Of a stretch of 64,000 nucleotides of DNA, positions 1 to 7,379 are shown piece after piece (position 1 is the stretch's first letter; each line of letters starts with the position of its first letter). The notes under the pieces were generated by a model, which was not told the origin of the DNA, did not search any database, and saw only the letters and a program-made list of their open reading frames with translations. This stretch comes from Alphaproteobacteria bacterium. Lineage in GTDB: Bacteria > Pseudomonadota > Alphaproteobacteria > Acetobacterales > Acetobacteraceae. Where the stretch lies: positions 1 to 64,000 of the forward strand of contig JAFKFI010000050.1 of assembly GCA_017307285.1 (NCBI GenBank). The letters run 5' to 3'. Position numbers and translations under genes: made by a program.

Positions 1-69
1 GGCGCGGCGGGCATGGCCTGGCACGAGGGTGGCGCGCGCCTCGGCCGAGGTCAGCGCAGCGTTGCTCAT
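1..69 (-). CDS. Hypothetical protein, N-terminal 23 residues only
   Basis: An ATG at 69 on the minus strand opens a frame that stays open to the window edge, giving 23 residues rich in Ala and Arg. A purine-rich AGGGGGGCG lies just upstream and is a plausible ribosome binding site. It follows the small minus-strand ORFs at 185-1344 in the same direction and may be the next gene of that run. Too little is visible to assign a family. Confidence 0.4.
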   Translation of the reverse strand, partial: MSNAALTSAEARATLVPGHARRA

Positions 70-184
70 CGCCCCCCTGGCATGTCGGCCGACCTCGCCC
101 GCGAGCTCGCCCATCCGCCCGGATCGGCGCGATCCCCTCGGCCGACAGGCTCACCGCTCGCCCGATCTCCCTCGCCCGGATCGG

Positions 185-271
185 CTATCCTCCGGCGATC
201 ATCCGGGCGAGCTGGCTCACCAGCACGATCGCCAGCAGGTCGGTCGCGAAGATCAGCAGCAGCAGGCGCAT
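185..271 (-). CDS. 28-residue single-pass membrane peptide
   Basis: The minus-strand ATG at 271 gives a 28-residue peptide that is almost wholly one hydrophobic helix (MRLLLLIFATDLLAIVLVSQ and a short tail). It overlaps the end of the 253-636 ORF by 19 bases, the tight packing seen in translationally coupled genes. No strong ribosome binding site is visible. The frame is open further upstream to 535, but that part is low-complexity Arg/Pro/Gly and looks like read-through. Function unknown; a small membrane subunit or toxin-like peptide is possible. Confidence 0.35.
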   Translation of the reverse strand: MRLLLLIFATDLLAIVLVSQLARMIAGG

Positions 272-636
272 GGGGTCTCTCGGGGTCCGCCTCGGGGTGC
301 TCTCGATCGAGGGTCCGCTCCCGCCCGGCGTCCGAGCTCGCCGGCCCCTTGCCCCGTCCGGCCGCTCCGGCGGGTGCTGGGCGGCTCCGGCGCCTCTCGG
401 CAGGGGGGATACGGCCAACCGCCTGTTTTTCGCCTCAGAGCCCTCTCCGCCCCGCGTTCGCGGGGTCTCGGTGCGGCTCTCGGCCCCCTGGGGTCGGGTG
501 CCCCGTCCTCCGGGGGCGGGGCGGCCCCCAACCATGCCACCACCTTGCCGTCGCGCCAGATCCGCACGATCCGCCCGGCCGGGTCGCGGTCGAGCCGCAC
601 CCGGCCGAGCTGGCCGGCGCGCGCGCCGCCCCTCAC
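253..636 (-). CDS. Hypothetical protein, 127 aa
   Basis: A GTG at 636 overlaps the TGA of the preceding ORF (633-635) in a GTGA arrangement, which supports translational coupling. The first 35 residues look protein-like (GRVRLDRDPAGRIVRIWRDG). The rest is Pro/Arg/Gly-rich low complexity of uncertain reality. I recognise no family. Its place in a chain of short overlapping genes suggests an accessory operon. Confidence 0.35.
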   Translation of the reverse strand: MRGGARAGQLGRVRLDRDPAGRIVRIWRDGKVVAWLGAAPPPEDGAPDPRGPRAAPRPRERGAERALRRKTGGWPYPPCREAPEPPSTRRSGRTGQGAGELGRRAGADPRSRAPRGGPRETPCACCC

Positions 637-833
637 GCCGTCACCAGGTCGCGTTCGTCGTCGTCCTCGTCGGGCTCCGGCTCGCGGTCGGGATCGGGGT
701 CAAGCGCGTCGAGCGCGTCGATCGCCGCCTCGGCGATCGCCAGCAGCAGGGCGCGCAAGGTGGGATCAGGCGCGGCGGCGCGCGGGGCTGCTCGCATCGG
801 CGGTCTCGGGGGCTGGGGGGTGGGACAGAGCAA
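633..833 (-). CDS. Small acidic-tailed hypothetical protein
   Basis: The minus-strand ORF encodes 66 residues. A more likely start is the internal ATG at 797, giving 54 residues: a hydrophobic helix (LRALLLAIAEAAIDALDALD) and a very acidic tail of Asp/Glu. It overlaps the end of the larger 766-1344 gene and ends in the GTGA junction with the next ORF, so it sits in a coupled chain. No family is recognised. Confidence 0.4.
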   Translation of the reverse strand: MLCPTPQPPRPPMRAAPRAAAPDPTLRALLLAIAEAAIDALDALDPDPDREPEPDEDDDERDLVTA

Positions 834-1344
834 GAACGGGTGTCGCGCCGGAGCGCAGAAGCGGGGGTATGGAAACTGCGGCGCGCCGCTGCGCCTGGGC
901 TTTCGCGGCTTCGTGGCGGCTTCTCCATCGCTCGATGCGCAGGGTCACCAGCTCGGCCGCCGCCAGCAGGTCGGCGTCGTCGGCGCCGGCGCGGTGCGCG
1001 TGCAGGTATTCCGCAAGCTCGCTGATGGCGTCGAGCAACTTCGCTGTCGCGCGTCGCGTGCGCCCGTCGCGGATCGGCGGCAGCGCCGCGCGCAGCGTGT
1101 GCAGCTCGTGCGCGGCGAGCGTCACTGCCCGCTGCGTCGGATCGGCCCCGGCCGGCGTCGCCACGGCCGCCGTCGCCGGCGGGAACAACTCGCCCGCGCG
1201 TTTACGCTCGCGCGCCGCCTCGCGACGCTCGGCCGGGTCGCGGATCGACGCCGCCAGTGCGGCCTGCGCCGCCGAATGCACCCGCGCCAGCCGCTCGCCG
1301 CGCCGGGTGTTCTGCTGCAGGTGCAGCGAGAGCCGGGTTTTCAT
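766..1344 (-). CDS. Hypothetical Ala/Arg-rich helical protein, 192 aa
   Basis: First gene of the minus-strand run at the left edge, starting at the ATG at 1344. It is 192 residues, mostly predicted helix, rich in Ala, Arg, Glu and Leu, with a low-complexity C-terminus. No catalytic motif, signal peptide or membrane segment is visible. Competing plus-strand ORFs over the same region (13-1455) have Ser/Arg-rich compositions typical of GC-rich shadows, so the minus strand is preferred. The company of tiny overlapping ORFs suggests plasmid- or island-derived DNA, but no mobility gene is visible. Confidence 0.5.
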   Translation of the reverse strand: MKTRLSLHLQQNTRRGERLARVHSAAQAALAASIRDPAERREAARERKRAGELFPPATAAVATPAGADPTQRAVTLAAHELHTLRAALPPIRDGRTRRATAKLLDAISELAEYLHAHRAGADDADLLAAAELVTLRIERWRSRHEAAKAQAQRRAAVSIPPLLRSGATPVLALSHPPAPETADASSPARRRA

Positions 1345-1472
1345 GCGCTTTCGGGTGTGCTCGGCGGATGGTTTCGAACCTGTGAAAGAAGCCGGATCGT
1401 GCCCTGCGTTTGTTGCGGATGTATCCCTTCTGCGGCATTCACCTGCCTAGATTGATGATCCGGGAGACCTCG

Positions 1473-1847
1473 ATGGACCGAGATGTGGACGCTCTCAGGC
1501 GCATGTATGACTGCTTCAACGCCAGAGATATCGACAGCGTCCTTGCCATGCTCGCCGATGACGTCACCTGGGCCAATGGAATGGACGGCGGCTACGTCCA
1601 CGGCCGCCAGGCCGTGCGGGAATACTGGACGCGCCAATGGGCCATCGTCAGTCCGCACGTCGAGCCCGTGAGTTTTGACAAGGCGGCGGACGGATCGGTG
1701 GTCGTTGAGGTCCAACAGTCGGTTCGCGACCTCGGGGGCCGGCCCATACAGGATCAAGTGCACGGGCTGCGGGACAAGGTGGTCAGGCACGTGTTCCGCT
1801 TTCAGCAAGGCAAGGTCATCCGCTTCGACATTCCAGACGCCTCATAG
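1473..1847 (+). CDS. SnoaL/NTF2-like family protein
   Basis: A 124-residue protein of the nuclear transport factor 2-like (SnoaL) fold. It has the usual opening helix (VDALRRMYDCFNARDIDSVLA), then the DDVTWANG stretch and the HGRQAVREYW helix, and ends on beta strands. The frame is open from 1410, but the ATG at 1473 is preferred because CGGGAG lies 7 bases upstream and the fold begins there. Such proteins act as small-molecule isomerases, hydrolases or binding proteins; the substrate cannot be told. It stands alone upstream of tRNA-Ser. Confidence 0.75.
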   Translation: MDRDVDALRRMYDCFNARDIDSVLAMLADDVTWANGMDGGYVHGRQAVREYWTRQWAIVSPHVEPVSFDKAADGSVVVEVQQSVRDLGGRPIQDQVHGLRDKVVRHVFRFQQGKVIRFDIPDAS

Positions 1848-1924
1848 ATGCCGTCGAAGCGATGGACGTAGCTGTGTGAAAGAGGTACGTCGGCGCTCCA
1901 ACCGCCTACATTTGCTCTCCGGCG

Positions 1925-1937
1925 CTGGCGCTAAGTG
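1925..1937. repeat. 13-bp direct repeat, left copy
   Basis: CTGGCGCTAAGTG occurs here, 17 bp before tRNA-Ser, and again exactly at 2505-2517 just before the phosphofructokinase gene. The two copies enclose the tRNA and the gene-free stretch after it. Possibly a duplication scar. Confidence 0.5.
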
Positions 1938-1954
1938 CCTGAGATGTCTTTAGA

Positions 1955-2041
1955 GGATGGGTGGCCGAGCGGTCTAAGGCAGCGGTCTTGAAAACCGCCA
2001 GGGGTGCAAGCCCCTCGTGGGTTCGAATCCCACCCCATCCG
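1955..2041 (+). tRNA. tRNA-Ser (UGA anticodon)
   Basis: An 87-base class II tRNA. The acceptor arm GGATGGG (1955-1961) pairs with CCCATCC (2034-2040), with G2041 as discriminator. The D arm is GTGGCCGAGCGG, and the anticodon loop CTTGAAA has TGA at 1989-1991, closed by GCGGT/ACCGC. The long variable arm (CCAGGGGTGCAAGCCCCTCG) contains the stem typical of tRNA-Ser. The T arm is GTGGGTTCGAATCCCAC. CCA is not encoded. It reads UCA and related serine codons. Confidence 0.97.
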
Positions 2042-2544
2042 AATCCCTACCCTCACCCAGCACAATTCTAGCGGATCCGACGCACTCCACCGTCCCCTTC
2101 TCCGATCCCGTCGAACCGCTCCGCAAAGCAAGCCATGAACTCGCCGCCGAGCTCGTGCGCAGGCGCATCGCTGGGCCGCCGAGCACCGCGCCGCACTGCT
2201 GGGCGCGGAGCGGCCGATGCCATCCCGGATGTCCTTGATGTTGGCCGTCACCCCGCGATGCACGTCGTCCAGGATCGTGGCCACTGTGGAGGCAGGGCTG
2301 GAACACCTCTTGCCCTGCGATCGGCTGAAAGCGCCGGCAGAGCCTCCGGGGGCCGTTCCCGCCGAGGGAAGCGGTCGTTGGGCCGTGTACTATGAGCACG
2401 ACTTGCCGGTCGTACTTTCGCATGGCCGCCGCGGAGGGACGGGATGAAGCCGCCGGCGCACCTTTGAATGGGCTCGTTGCGGGTTGCCTATCGAAAGAAC
2501 TATTCTGGCGCTAAGTGAGGTTATTCGGCCGCTCAGGAGCTGAT
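2042..2544. other. Gene-poor stretch after tRNA-Ser
   Basis: About 500 bases between the tRNA 3' end and the phosphofructokinase start. Several ORFs of 70-150 codons cross it in different frames, but none has a recognisable domain, a ribosome binding site or a consistent composition. One minus-strand segment (VHRGVTANIKDIRDGIGRSA, near 2200-2260) looks somewhat protein-like and could be a decayed remnant. The right end carries one copy of the 13-bp repeat. Confidence 0.5.
2505..2517. repeat. 13-bp direct repeat, right copy
   Basis: Second copy of CTGGCGCTAAGTG, 27 bp upstream of the phosphofructokinase ATG; see the copy at 1925-1937. Confidence 0.5.
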
Positions 2545-3825
2545 ATGCGCCCGAAAAACGCGTTCTACGCCCAATCCGGCGGCGTCAGTGCTGTGATCAA
2601 TGCGTCGGCTTGCGGTGTGCTGGAAACCGCGCGCCGGCACCCCACACAGATCGCAAAAGTCTATGCTGGCCGTAATGGCATCATTGGCGCACTGACAGAA
2701 GACCTGATCGATACCAGCGTCGAGTCGGAAGCTGCGGTTGCCGCCCTCAAGCACACGCCCGGCGCCGCATTCGGCTCCTGTCGCTATAGGCTCGGATCGC
2801 TTACCGAACAGCGCGCACAGTTCGACCGCCTAATCGAAGTGTTCCGCGCGCATGACATCGGTTTCTTTTTCTACAATGGAGGTGGAGACTCCCAGGACAC
2901 CACTTGGAAAGTGAGCCAGATGGTGCAAGGCCTGGAAGATCCGGTCGTATGTATCGGAATTCCCAAGACGATCGACAATGATCTAGTCATTACAGATTGT
3001 TCGCCTGGGTTTGGTTCCGTGGCGAAATACCTTGCTTTGTCGCTTCGGGAGGCGGCCTTCGATGTCGCAGCGATGAAGCGCACCTCCACCAACGTGTTTG
3101 TCCTTGAAGTGATGGGGCGTCACGCCGGCTGGATGACCGCCGCTTGTGGCCTAGCCGCAGACCATGAAGGGGATGCGCCACATCTTCTGCTGCTGCCCGA
3201 GGTCCCGTACAACGAGGAGCGAGTTCTCGCCAAGATCCAAGAAGCTCTGCGAAGACATGACCATTGTGTTATCGCGGTATCAGAAGGAATTAAGCGGCCG
3301 AACGGGGAGTTCTTCTCGGCCGGGGCGAAGGACGCCTTCGGACACGCTCAGCTCGGAGGGGTCGCGCCACTCATCGCGGACTTGATACGCAAGAAGCTGG
3401 GCTGCAAATGTCACTGGGCCGTTCCCGATTACCTGCAGCGGTCGGCGCGGCACATCGCATCCGCGACCGATGTCGAGCAGGCGTACGCGGTGGGCTGCGC
3501 GGCGGTACAGATGGCACTAGCGGGACGAAATGCCGTGATGCCGGCAATCCGCAGGCTCAGCGACGAGCCCTATAGCTGGGATACTGTGGAAGCGCCTCTC
3601 TGCGATGTGGCCAATCAGGAGAAGTTACTGCCTCCAGAGTTTATCAGCGCCGACGGGTTTGGCATTACCGAGGCGGCCCGCCGGTATCTGGCGCCCCTAA
3701 TCGTCGGTGAGGCTTATCCGCCGTTCAAGAATGGATTGCCTGATTATGTGAGATTGCGAAACGCGCCGGTGTCCAGAAAGCTGCCGGCCACTGTATTGCA
3801 AGGATGGGATGGTGAACGTTCGTAA
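2545..3825 (+). CDS. pfp: Pyrophosphate-type 6-phosphofructokinase
   Basis: A 426-residue phosphofructokinase of the long group that opens with NAFYAQSGGV, as in PPi-dependent enzymes of methanotrophs and other proteobacteria. Expected reaction: reversible PPi + fructose 6-phosphate to fructose 1,6-bisphosphate + Pi, in the cytoplasm. Visible motifs are GGGDSQDT (about 112-119, phosphoryl-donor loop), PKTIDNDL (140-147, catalytic Asp) and GRHAGW (substrate binding). Classic PPi enzymes have GGDD and TIDGDL, so donor specificity is inferred from overall similarity and is not certain. The ATG at 2545 is preferred over GTG 2515 because AGGAG lies just upstream. Base composition is visibly less GC-rich than the right half of the window. 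It precedes the convergent FixK-like gene. Confidence 0.85.
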   Translation: MRPKNAFYAQSGGVSAVINASACGVLETARRHPTQIAKVYAGRNGIIGALTEDLIDTSVESEAAVAALKHTPGAAFGSCRYRLGSLTEQRAQFDRLIEVFRAHDIGFFFYNGGGDSQDTTWKVSQMVQGLEDPVVCIGIPKTIDNDLVITDCSPGFGSVAKYLALSLREAAFDVAAMKRTSTNVFVLEVMGRHAGWMTAACGLAADHEGDAPHLLLLPEVPYNEERVLAKIQEALRRHDHCVIAVSEGIKRPNGEFFSAGAKDAFGHAQLGGVAPLIADLIRKKLGCKCHWAVPDYLQRSARHIASATDVEQAYAVGCAAVQMALAGRNAVMPAIRRLSDEPYSWDTVEAPLCDVANQEKLLPPEFISADGFGITEAARRYLAPLIVGEAYPPFKNGLPDYVRLRNAPVSRKLPATVLQGWDGERS

Positions 3826-3871
3826 CCGTTGCAAATTGGACAACCGCTGCCTCTGCAGCTCGTGGCAACCG

Positions 3872-4573
3872 TCATTCCCCCGCGAGTGCCGCGAGGGCGT
3901 CTCCGTCCTTTATGGCGATCAGTGAGCGGTTGATCGCAATGATGGCCTCACGCTGCATTTGGGTGAGCATTCGGCAGACCGTCTCTGTGGTCAGCCCGAG
4001 ATAGTCGGCCACGTCAGCTCGGCTCATCGGCAGCTCGATGCAAGGGCCAGAGGCGTCCGTCCGATGCGCCATCTCCAGAAGAAATCGGGCGATGCGCTCG
4101 GAAGCGGTCATTCGGCCGAGTGCGAGCACCCGTGCTTGCTCCGAGCGAAGCCTTTTTGCCGACATGGTCCGCAACCGGCGCGCAAAGTCCATATTGCGAT
4201 CGGCATAGGCTTCGAGGCTGCAGCGCAGGTAGCGGCGCAGGATCGCGGGACCAACCGCCTCCATGCCGAACGTGTGTTCGTTCAGCGCCTCCAACCCGAA
4301 GAAATCGCCGGGGAACAGGAATGCCCCGATCTGTCGCCGCCCATCGCTCATCAGGCGGACGGTTCTTAAGCAGCCGCTGATGACGAGGAAGCTATAGTCG
4401 GCCGGATCGGCCTGCGCGACCAGCACAGCGTCCCGCCCGGCACGAACGACGCTGGCGCGGATGCCCGCGAACTCCGGGCAGCGGGCTTTCACCAGGCCGG
4501 CCGGGCCTGACTCAACGACGCGCAACAGGGCTGCATTGCCGGTCGTAGGGCTCGGCTGCAAGTCGGTCAGCAT
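3872..4573 (-). CDS. fixK: Crp/Fnr-family regulator, FixK-like
   Basis: A 233-residue cytoplasmic transcription factor. It has an N-terminal cyclic-nucleotide-like beta roll (about 25-130, with FLFPGDFFGLEAL), a dimerisation helix, and a C-terminal winged helix whose recognition region is SRADVADYLGLTTETVCRML. FNR-type proteins carry an N-terminal cysteine cluster for a 4Fe-4S centre; here only one Cys lies in that region, so it resembles FixK and probably does not sense oxygen itself. The start at 4573 has GGGGGAG a few bases upstream; the frame runs back to 4615 without a better site. It is divergent from fixJ (gap about 100 bp). Five FixK/FNR-like boxes in the next 19 kb are its likely targets. 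Confidence 0.85.
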   Translation of the reverse strand: MLTDLQPSPTTGNAALLRVVESGPAGLVKARCPEFAGIRASVVRAGRDAVLVAQADPADYSFLVISGCLRTVRLMSDGRRQIGAFLFPGDFFGLEALNEHTFGMEAVGPAILRRYLRCSLEAYADRNMDFARRLRTMSAKRLRSEQARVLALGRMTASERIARFLLEMAHRTDASGPCIELPMSRADVADYLGLTTETVCRMLTQMQREAIIAINRSLIAIKDGDALAALAGE

Positions 4574-4640
4574 TTCTCCCCCAACACTGAACGGCTGCCG
4601 TAGCATTACGAGCAAGCAAATGTCGGTAAACTCCGTTACA

Positions 4641-4652
4641 CTCCGTACGGAG
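4641..4652. promoter_or_regulatory. Palindrome between fixK and fixJ
   Basis: CTCCGTACGGAG is a perfect 12-base palindrome in the 102-bp divergent gap, with an extra half-site CTCCGT at 4631-4636. Its position suits an operator controlling fixK, fixJ or both; the binding protein is unknown. Confidence 0.45.
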
Positions 4653-4675
4653 ATCTACGTACATCGGAGGCTGGC

Positions 4676-5311
4676 GTGAGCTCGGGAACCGTCCACGTGG
4701 TCGACGACGATGCTTCCATCCGGGATTCGCTCCACGTCCTCCTGGAAGCATCCGGCTTCTCCGTTATGACCTACAAAACCGCGACGGAGTTTCTGATCGC
4801 AGCGCCGTTCATCGCCGGGGGCTGTGTTGTGACGGACATTCGGATGCCCCACCTGAGCGGGTTGGAGCTGCAGGAGCGCCTATCCTCGCGCGAAGTTCGT
4901 CTCCCGGTCATCGTGATGACCGGACAGGGTGACGTGCCTCTTGCGGTGCGCGCTATGAAAGCGGGCGCGGTCGACTTTCTGGAAAAGCCCTTCGAAGACG
5001 AACAGCTCATTGACGCGGTGGAACGCGCGCTGCAACAGAGCCGGACGGCCGAGGAATCGGAGCGCCTCGCTGCCGCCGCGACACGCAAGCTCTCGGAGCT
5101 GACGCCACGCGAGCGCGAGGTCTTTGAGCTGCTGATCGCCGGGCTGTCCACGAAGGCGATCGCGAACCGACTCAGCGCCAGCCCGCGCACGATCGAAGTC
5201 CATCGCGCGCGAGTCTTCGGCAAGCTCGATGCGGACACCCTGCCGGAAATCGTCCGCATCGCGCAAGCGGCGGGCGTACCGCCAATGAAGGAGACGCCGG
5301 TTGTCGAGTGA
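4676..5311 (+). CDS. fixJ: FixJ-family two-component response regulator
   Basis: A 211-residue response regulator. Residues 5-120 form the receiver, with DDD at 10-12, phospho-acceptor Asp54 (VVTDIRMP), Thr82 and Lys104 (LEKPFED). A LuxR-type helix-turn-helix occupies about 140-200 (LTPREREVFELLIAGLSTKAIANRLSASPRTIEVHRARVF). It starts at GTG 4676 with CGGAGG upstream. It overlaps the kinase gene that follows by 11 bases, so the two form one operon and a cognate pair. In rhizobia FixJ activates fixK; the divergent fixK-like gene here fits that wiring, though direct control is inferred. Confidence 0.9.
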   Translation: MSSGTVHVVDDDASIRDSLHVLLEASGFSVMTYKTATEFLIAAPFIAGGCVVTDIRMPHLSGLELQERLSSREVRLPVIVMTGQGDVPLAVRAMKAGAVDFLEKPFEDEQLIDAVERALQQSRTAEESERLAAAATRKLSELTPREREVFELLIAGLSTKAIANRLSASPRTIEVHRARVFGKLDADTLPEIVRIAQAAGVPPMKETPVVE

Positions 5312-6815
5312 AGGCACGTCGACCCCGCCGTATGTTCCGCCCGACCACGCGCGTTTCTGGCTCGGCACATTGACGGAATCGGCGGATGCGGGCTTTGTCG
5401 GCGCCGATCTGCGAGGCATCATCATCACCTGGAACCCCGGTGCGGAACGGATATTTGGCTACGCCCCCGCGGAAATATTGGGCCGCCCCATAGGCGTGCT
5501 GATCCCATCGGACAAACAGGCGGAAGAAGCTGCAAGCCTCGCTCGCATCGGGGCCGGCGAGACCCTGCGACTCGAGACGGAGCGGTTGTGCAAGGGCGGT
5601 CGCAGGACGCCGGTCTCGCTGACGATGGCGCCGGTGCTGAACGAGCGAGGCCATGCGATCGGAATTTCCGTCATCGCCCGCGATATGCAAAGGACGTTTC
5701 TGATCAACGCGGAAAACTTGCGCCGTGAGGCGGTCCTGCGCTCAATCCTCGACACAGTGCATGAGGCGCTCATCATCATCGGCGATGATGGACTGATAAG
5801 GTCGTTCAGCGGCACCGCAGAACGTCTGTTTGGCTATCCTTCGGAGGAGGTGATCGGGCACGACGTGAGCGTCCTCGTTTCCGAACCGCACCGAGAAAGG
5901 CAGGTGGCGTACATCGCGCGGTATCTTCAGACGGGCGAACGCCACATCGCCAGTATCGCGCGCGTCGTCGCCGGCCAGCGCAAGGACGGTAGCACGTTTC
6001 CGATGGAACTGTCGGTTGGCGAAATCGCCCTTCCTGGAGTCCGGCAGTTCACGGTGTTCATTCGCGACCTCTCGGAAAGTCAAGACCGCGAGCGCCGGCT
6101 GGCCGAGCTGCGGTCGGAGCTCGTCCATGTCTCGCGCCTGAACGACCTTGGCCAGATGGTGTCGACCCTCGCCCACGAGGTTGCACAGCCACTCACTTCC
6201 CTTGCCAATTATCTCAATGGTAGCCGCCGGCTATTGACAGCCGGCAAGGCGGAAGCGGCCGAGCAGGCGCTCGAGCGTGCTGCGGAACAGGCAAGCCGTG
6301 CGACCCGCATTGTCCAGAGCCTGCGGGATTTCGTGCGCCGGGGGGAAACGGAGAAGCGGTCAGAGGATCTGCGCAAGACCATCGAGGAGGCAAGCGCGCT
6401 TGCCATGCTCGGCATCGCGCACAAGCTCACGCTCGAGCTGCGGGTTAGCCCCGATGCCCGCCAAGCCGTGATCGACAAGGTGCAGATCCAGCAGGTCCTG
6501 TTCAACCTGATCCGCAATGCCGCGGAGGCGATGACGGGCGACGGAATGGTTTCGATAACGGTTATGCGCGTCGGCGAAATGGCTGAGATCAGCGTTGCCG
6601 ATACCGGCCCCGGGCTAGGCGAGGAGGTCGGGGCCAGGCTCTTTCAACCCTTCGTGACCAGCAAGCCGAACGGCATGGGGGTGGGTCTCTCCGTCTGCCG
6701 AACCATCGTCGAGGCACATGGTGGCCAAATATGGGCCGATCCCGCTCCGCTCCAGGGCGCCTTGTTCAAGTTCACCGTTCCGCTCCCGGCAGGCGATTCG
6801 GCAAAGACTGACTGA
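5301..6815 (+). CDS. FixL-like PAS sensor histidine kinase without haem histidine
   Basis: A 504-residue kinase with two PAS domains (about 20-130 and 142-262), a HisKA helix with phospho-acceptor His292 (AHEVAQPL) and a C-terminal HATPase domain (N-box IRNAAEAM; DTGPGLG; GMGVGLSV). The second PAS is FixL-like (ASIARVVAGQRKDGSTFPM), but the position of the FixL haem-ligating His is Gln201 (codon CAG at 5901) in EPHRERQVAYIARY, while the nearby conserved Arg is kept (Arg221). No membrane segment is visible, so it is probably cytoplasmic. It starts at TTG 5301, overlapping fixJ by 11 bases, with AAGGAGA 7 bases upstream. It likely phosphorylates the upstream FixJ; the signal is unknown. Confidence 0.85.
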   Translation: MSSEGTSTPPYVPPDHARFWLGTLTESADAGFVGADLRGIIITWNPGAERIFGYAPAEILGRPIGVLIPSDKQAEEAASLARIGAGETLRLETERLCKGGRRTPVSLTMAPVLNERGHAIGISVIARDMQRTFLINAENLRREAVLRSILDTVHEALIIIGDDGLIRSFSGTAERLFGYPSEEVIGHDVSVLVSEPHRERQVAYIARYLQTGERHIASIARVVAGQRKDGSTFPMELSVGEIALPGVRQFTVFIRDLSESQDRERRLAELRSELVHVSRLNDLGQMVSTLAHEVAQPLTSLANYLNGSRRLLTAGKAEAAEQALERAAEQASRATRIVQSLRDFVRRGETEKRSEDLRKTIEEASALAMLGIAHKLTLELRVSPDARQAVIDKVQIQQVLFNLIRNAAEAMTGDGMVSITVMRVGEMAEISVADTGPGLGEEVGARLFQPFVTSKPNGMGVGLSVCRTIVEAHGGQIWADPAPLQGALFKFTVPLPAGDSAKTD

Positions 6816-6820
6816 TGCGC

Positions 6821-6834
6821 CTGACATGGATCAA
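6821..6834. promoter_or_regulatory. FixK/FNR-like box upstream of receiver gene
   Basis: CTGACATGGATCAA fits the TTGAT-N4-ATCAA pattern apart from C at position 1 and C at position 5. It lies 82 bp upstream of the receiver-only gene at 6917 and just after the kinase stop. Confidence 0.55.
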
Positions 6835-6916
6835 TGCGATCCCCGAAACTGCAACCTACGTCCTGGCATTCTCCATCGTCCCCGCAACTTAGTGATGGTC
6901 GGCGGATTCAACGTGA

Positions 6917-7282
6917 ATGCAAGACGACCTGCAGAGTGCCGTGGGCGTGATCGATGACGACCCGGCCGTCCTGGACTCCTTCCGTTTCATGCTCGAGGTG
7001 GCCGGCCATCGCGTCTTGACCTTTCGCTCGGCGCTCGAGTTTCTTGCACACACGTCCGACCTGCCCTGCTGCCTCATCCTGGACCAGCAGATGCCGGACC
7101 TGACGGGGCTCGAGCTCGTGGCTCGTCTACGTTCGGACGGCATAGTGCTGCCGATCCTGCTCGTAACGGCCTGGCCTTCACCCGCCATCGTTACTCGCGC
7201 GGCCGAACTCGGCATCGAGGGCGTCCTCGAGAAGCCGCCCGGCGAGGGCGATATCCTGAGCTTCGCGGCGGCCTACCTTTAG
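6917..7282 (+). CDS. Receiver-only response regulator
   Basis: A 121-residue stand-alone CheY-like receiver, with the acidic pocket at VIDDDP (11-16), phospho-acceptor Asp56 (LILDQQMPD), the VTAWPS switch region and the Lys of EKPP. No output domain follows, so it may act as a phosphate sink, a competitor of FixJ (as FixT-like small inhibitors do in rhizobia) or a partner for another protein. It starts at ATG 6917 with no strong ribosome binding site. A FixK-like box lies upstream, which suggests feedback from the FixK level. Confidence 0.8.
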   Translation: MQDDLQSAVGVIDDDPAVLDSFRFMLEVAGHRVLTFRSALEFLAHTSDLPCCLILDQQMPDLTGLELVARLRSDGIVLPILLVTAWPSPAIVTRAAELGIEGVLEKPPGEGDILSFAAAYL

Positions 7283-7292
7283 GTACGCCGGA

Positions 7293-7306
7293 TTGACATA
7301 GATCAG
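7293..7306. promoter_or_regulatory. FixK/FNR-like box upstream of RND operon
   Basis: TTGACATAGATCAG matches TTGAT-N4-ATCAA at eight of ten positions. It lies in the 97-bp gap before the adaptor gene, 73 bp upstream of its ATG at 7380. Confidence 0.6.
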
Positions 7307-7379
7307 TCCGGCGCCGCGAGCGGCCGCCTAAACCGGCGCATGTGCGCGGCACGCAGCGCGCGAAGGACGGGAGTGCTCC

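Noticed and set aside
13-1455. Long plus-strand ORFs (473-480 codons) over the left edge
   Set aside because: Ser/Arg/Pro-rich translations in two frames at once, with no domain or ribosome binding site. The minus-strand ORFs show overlapping start-stop junctions and more protein-like segments.
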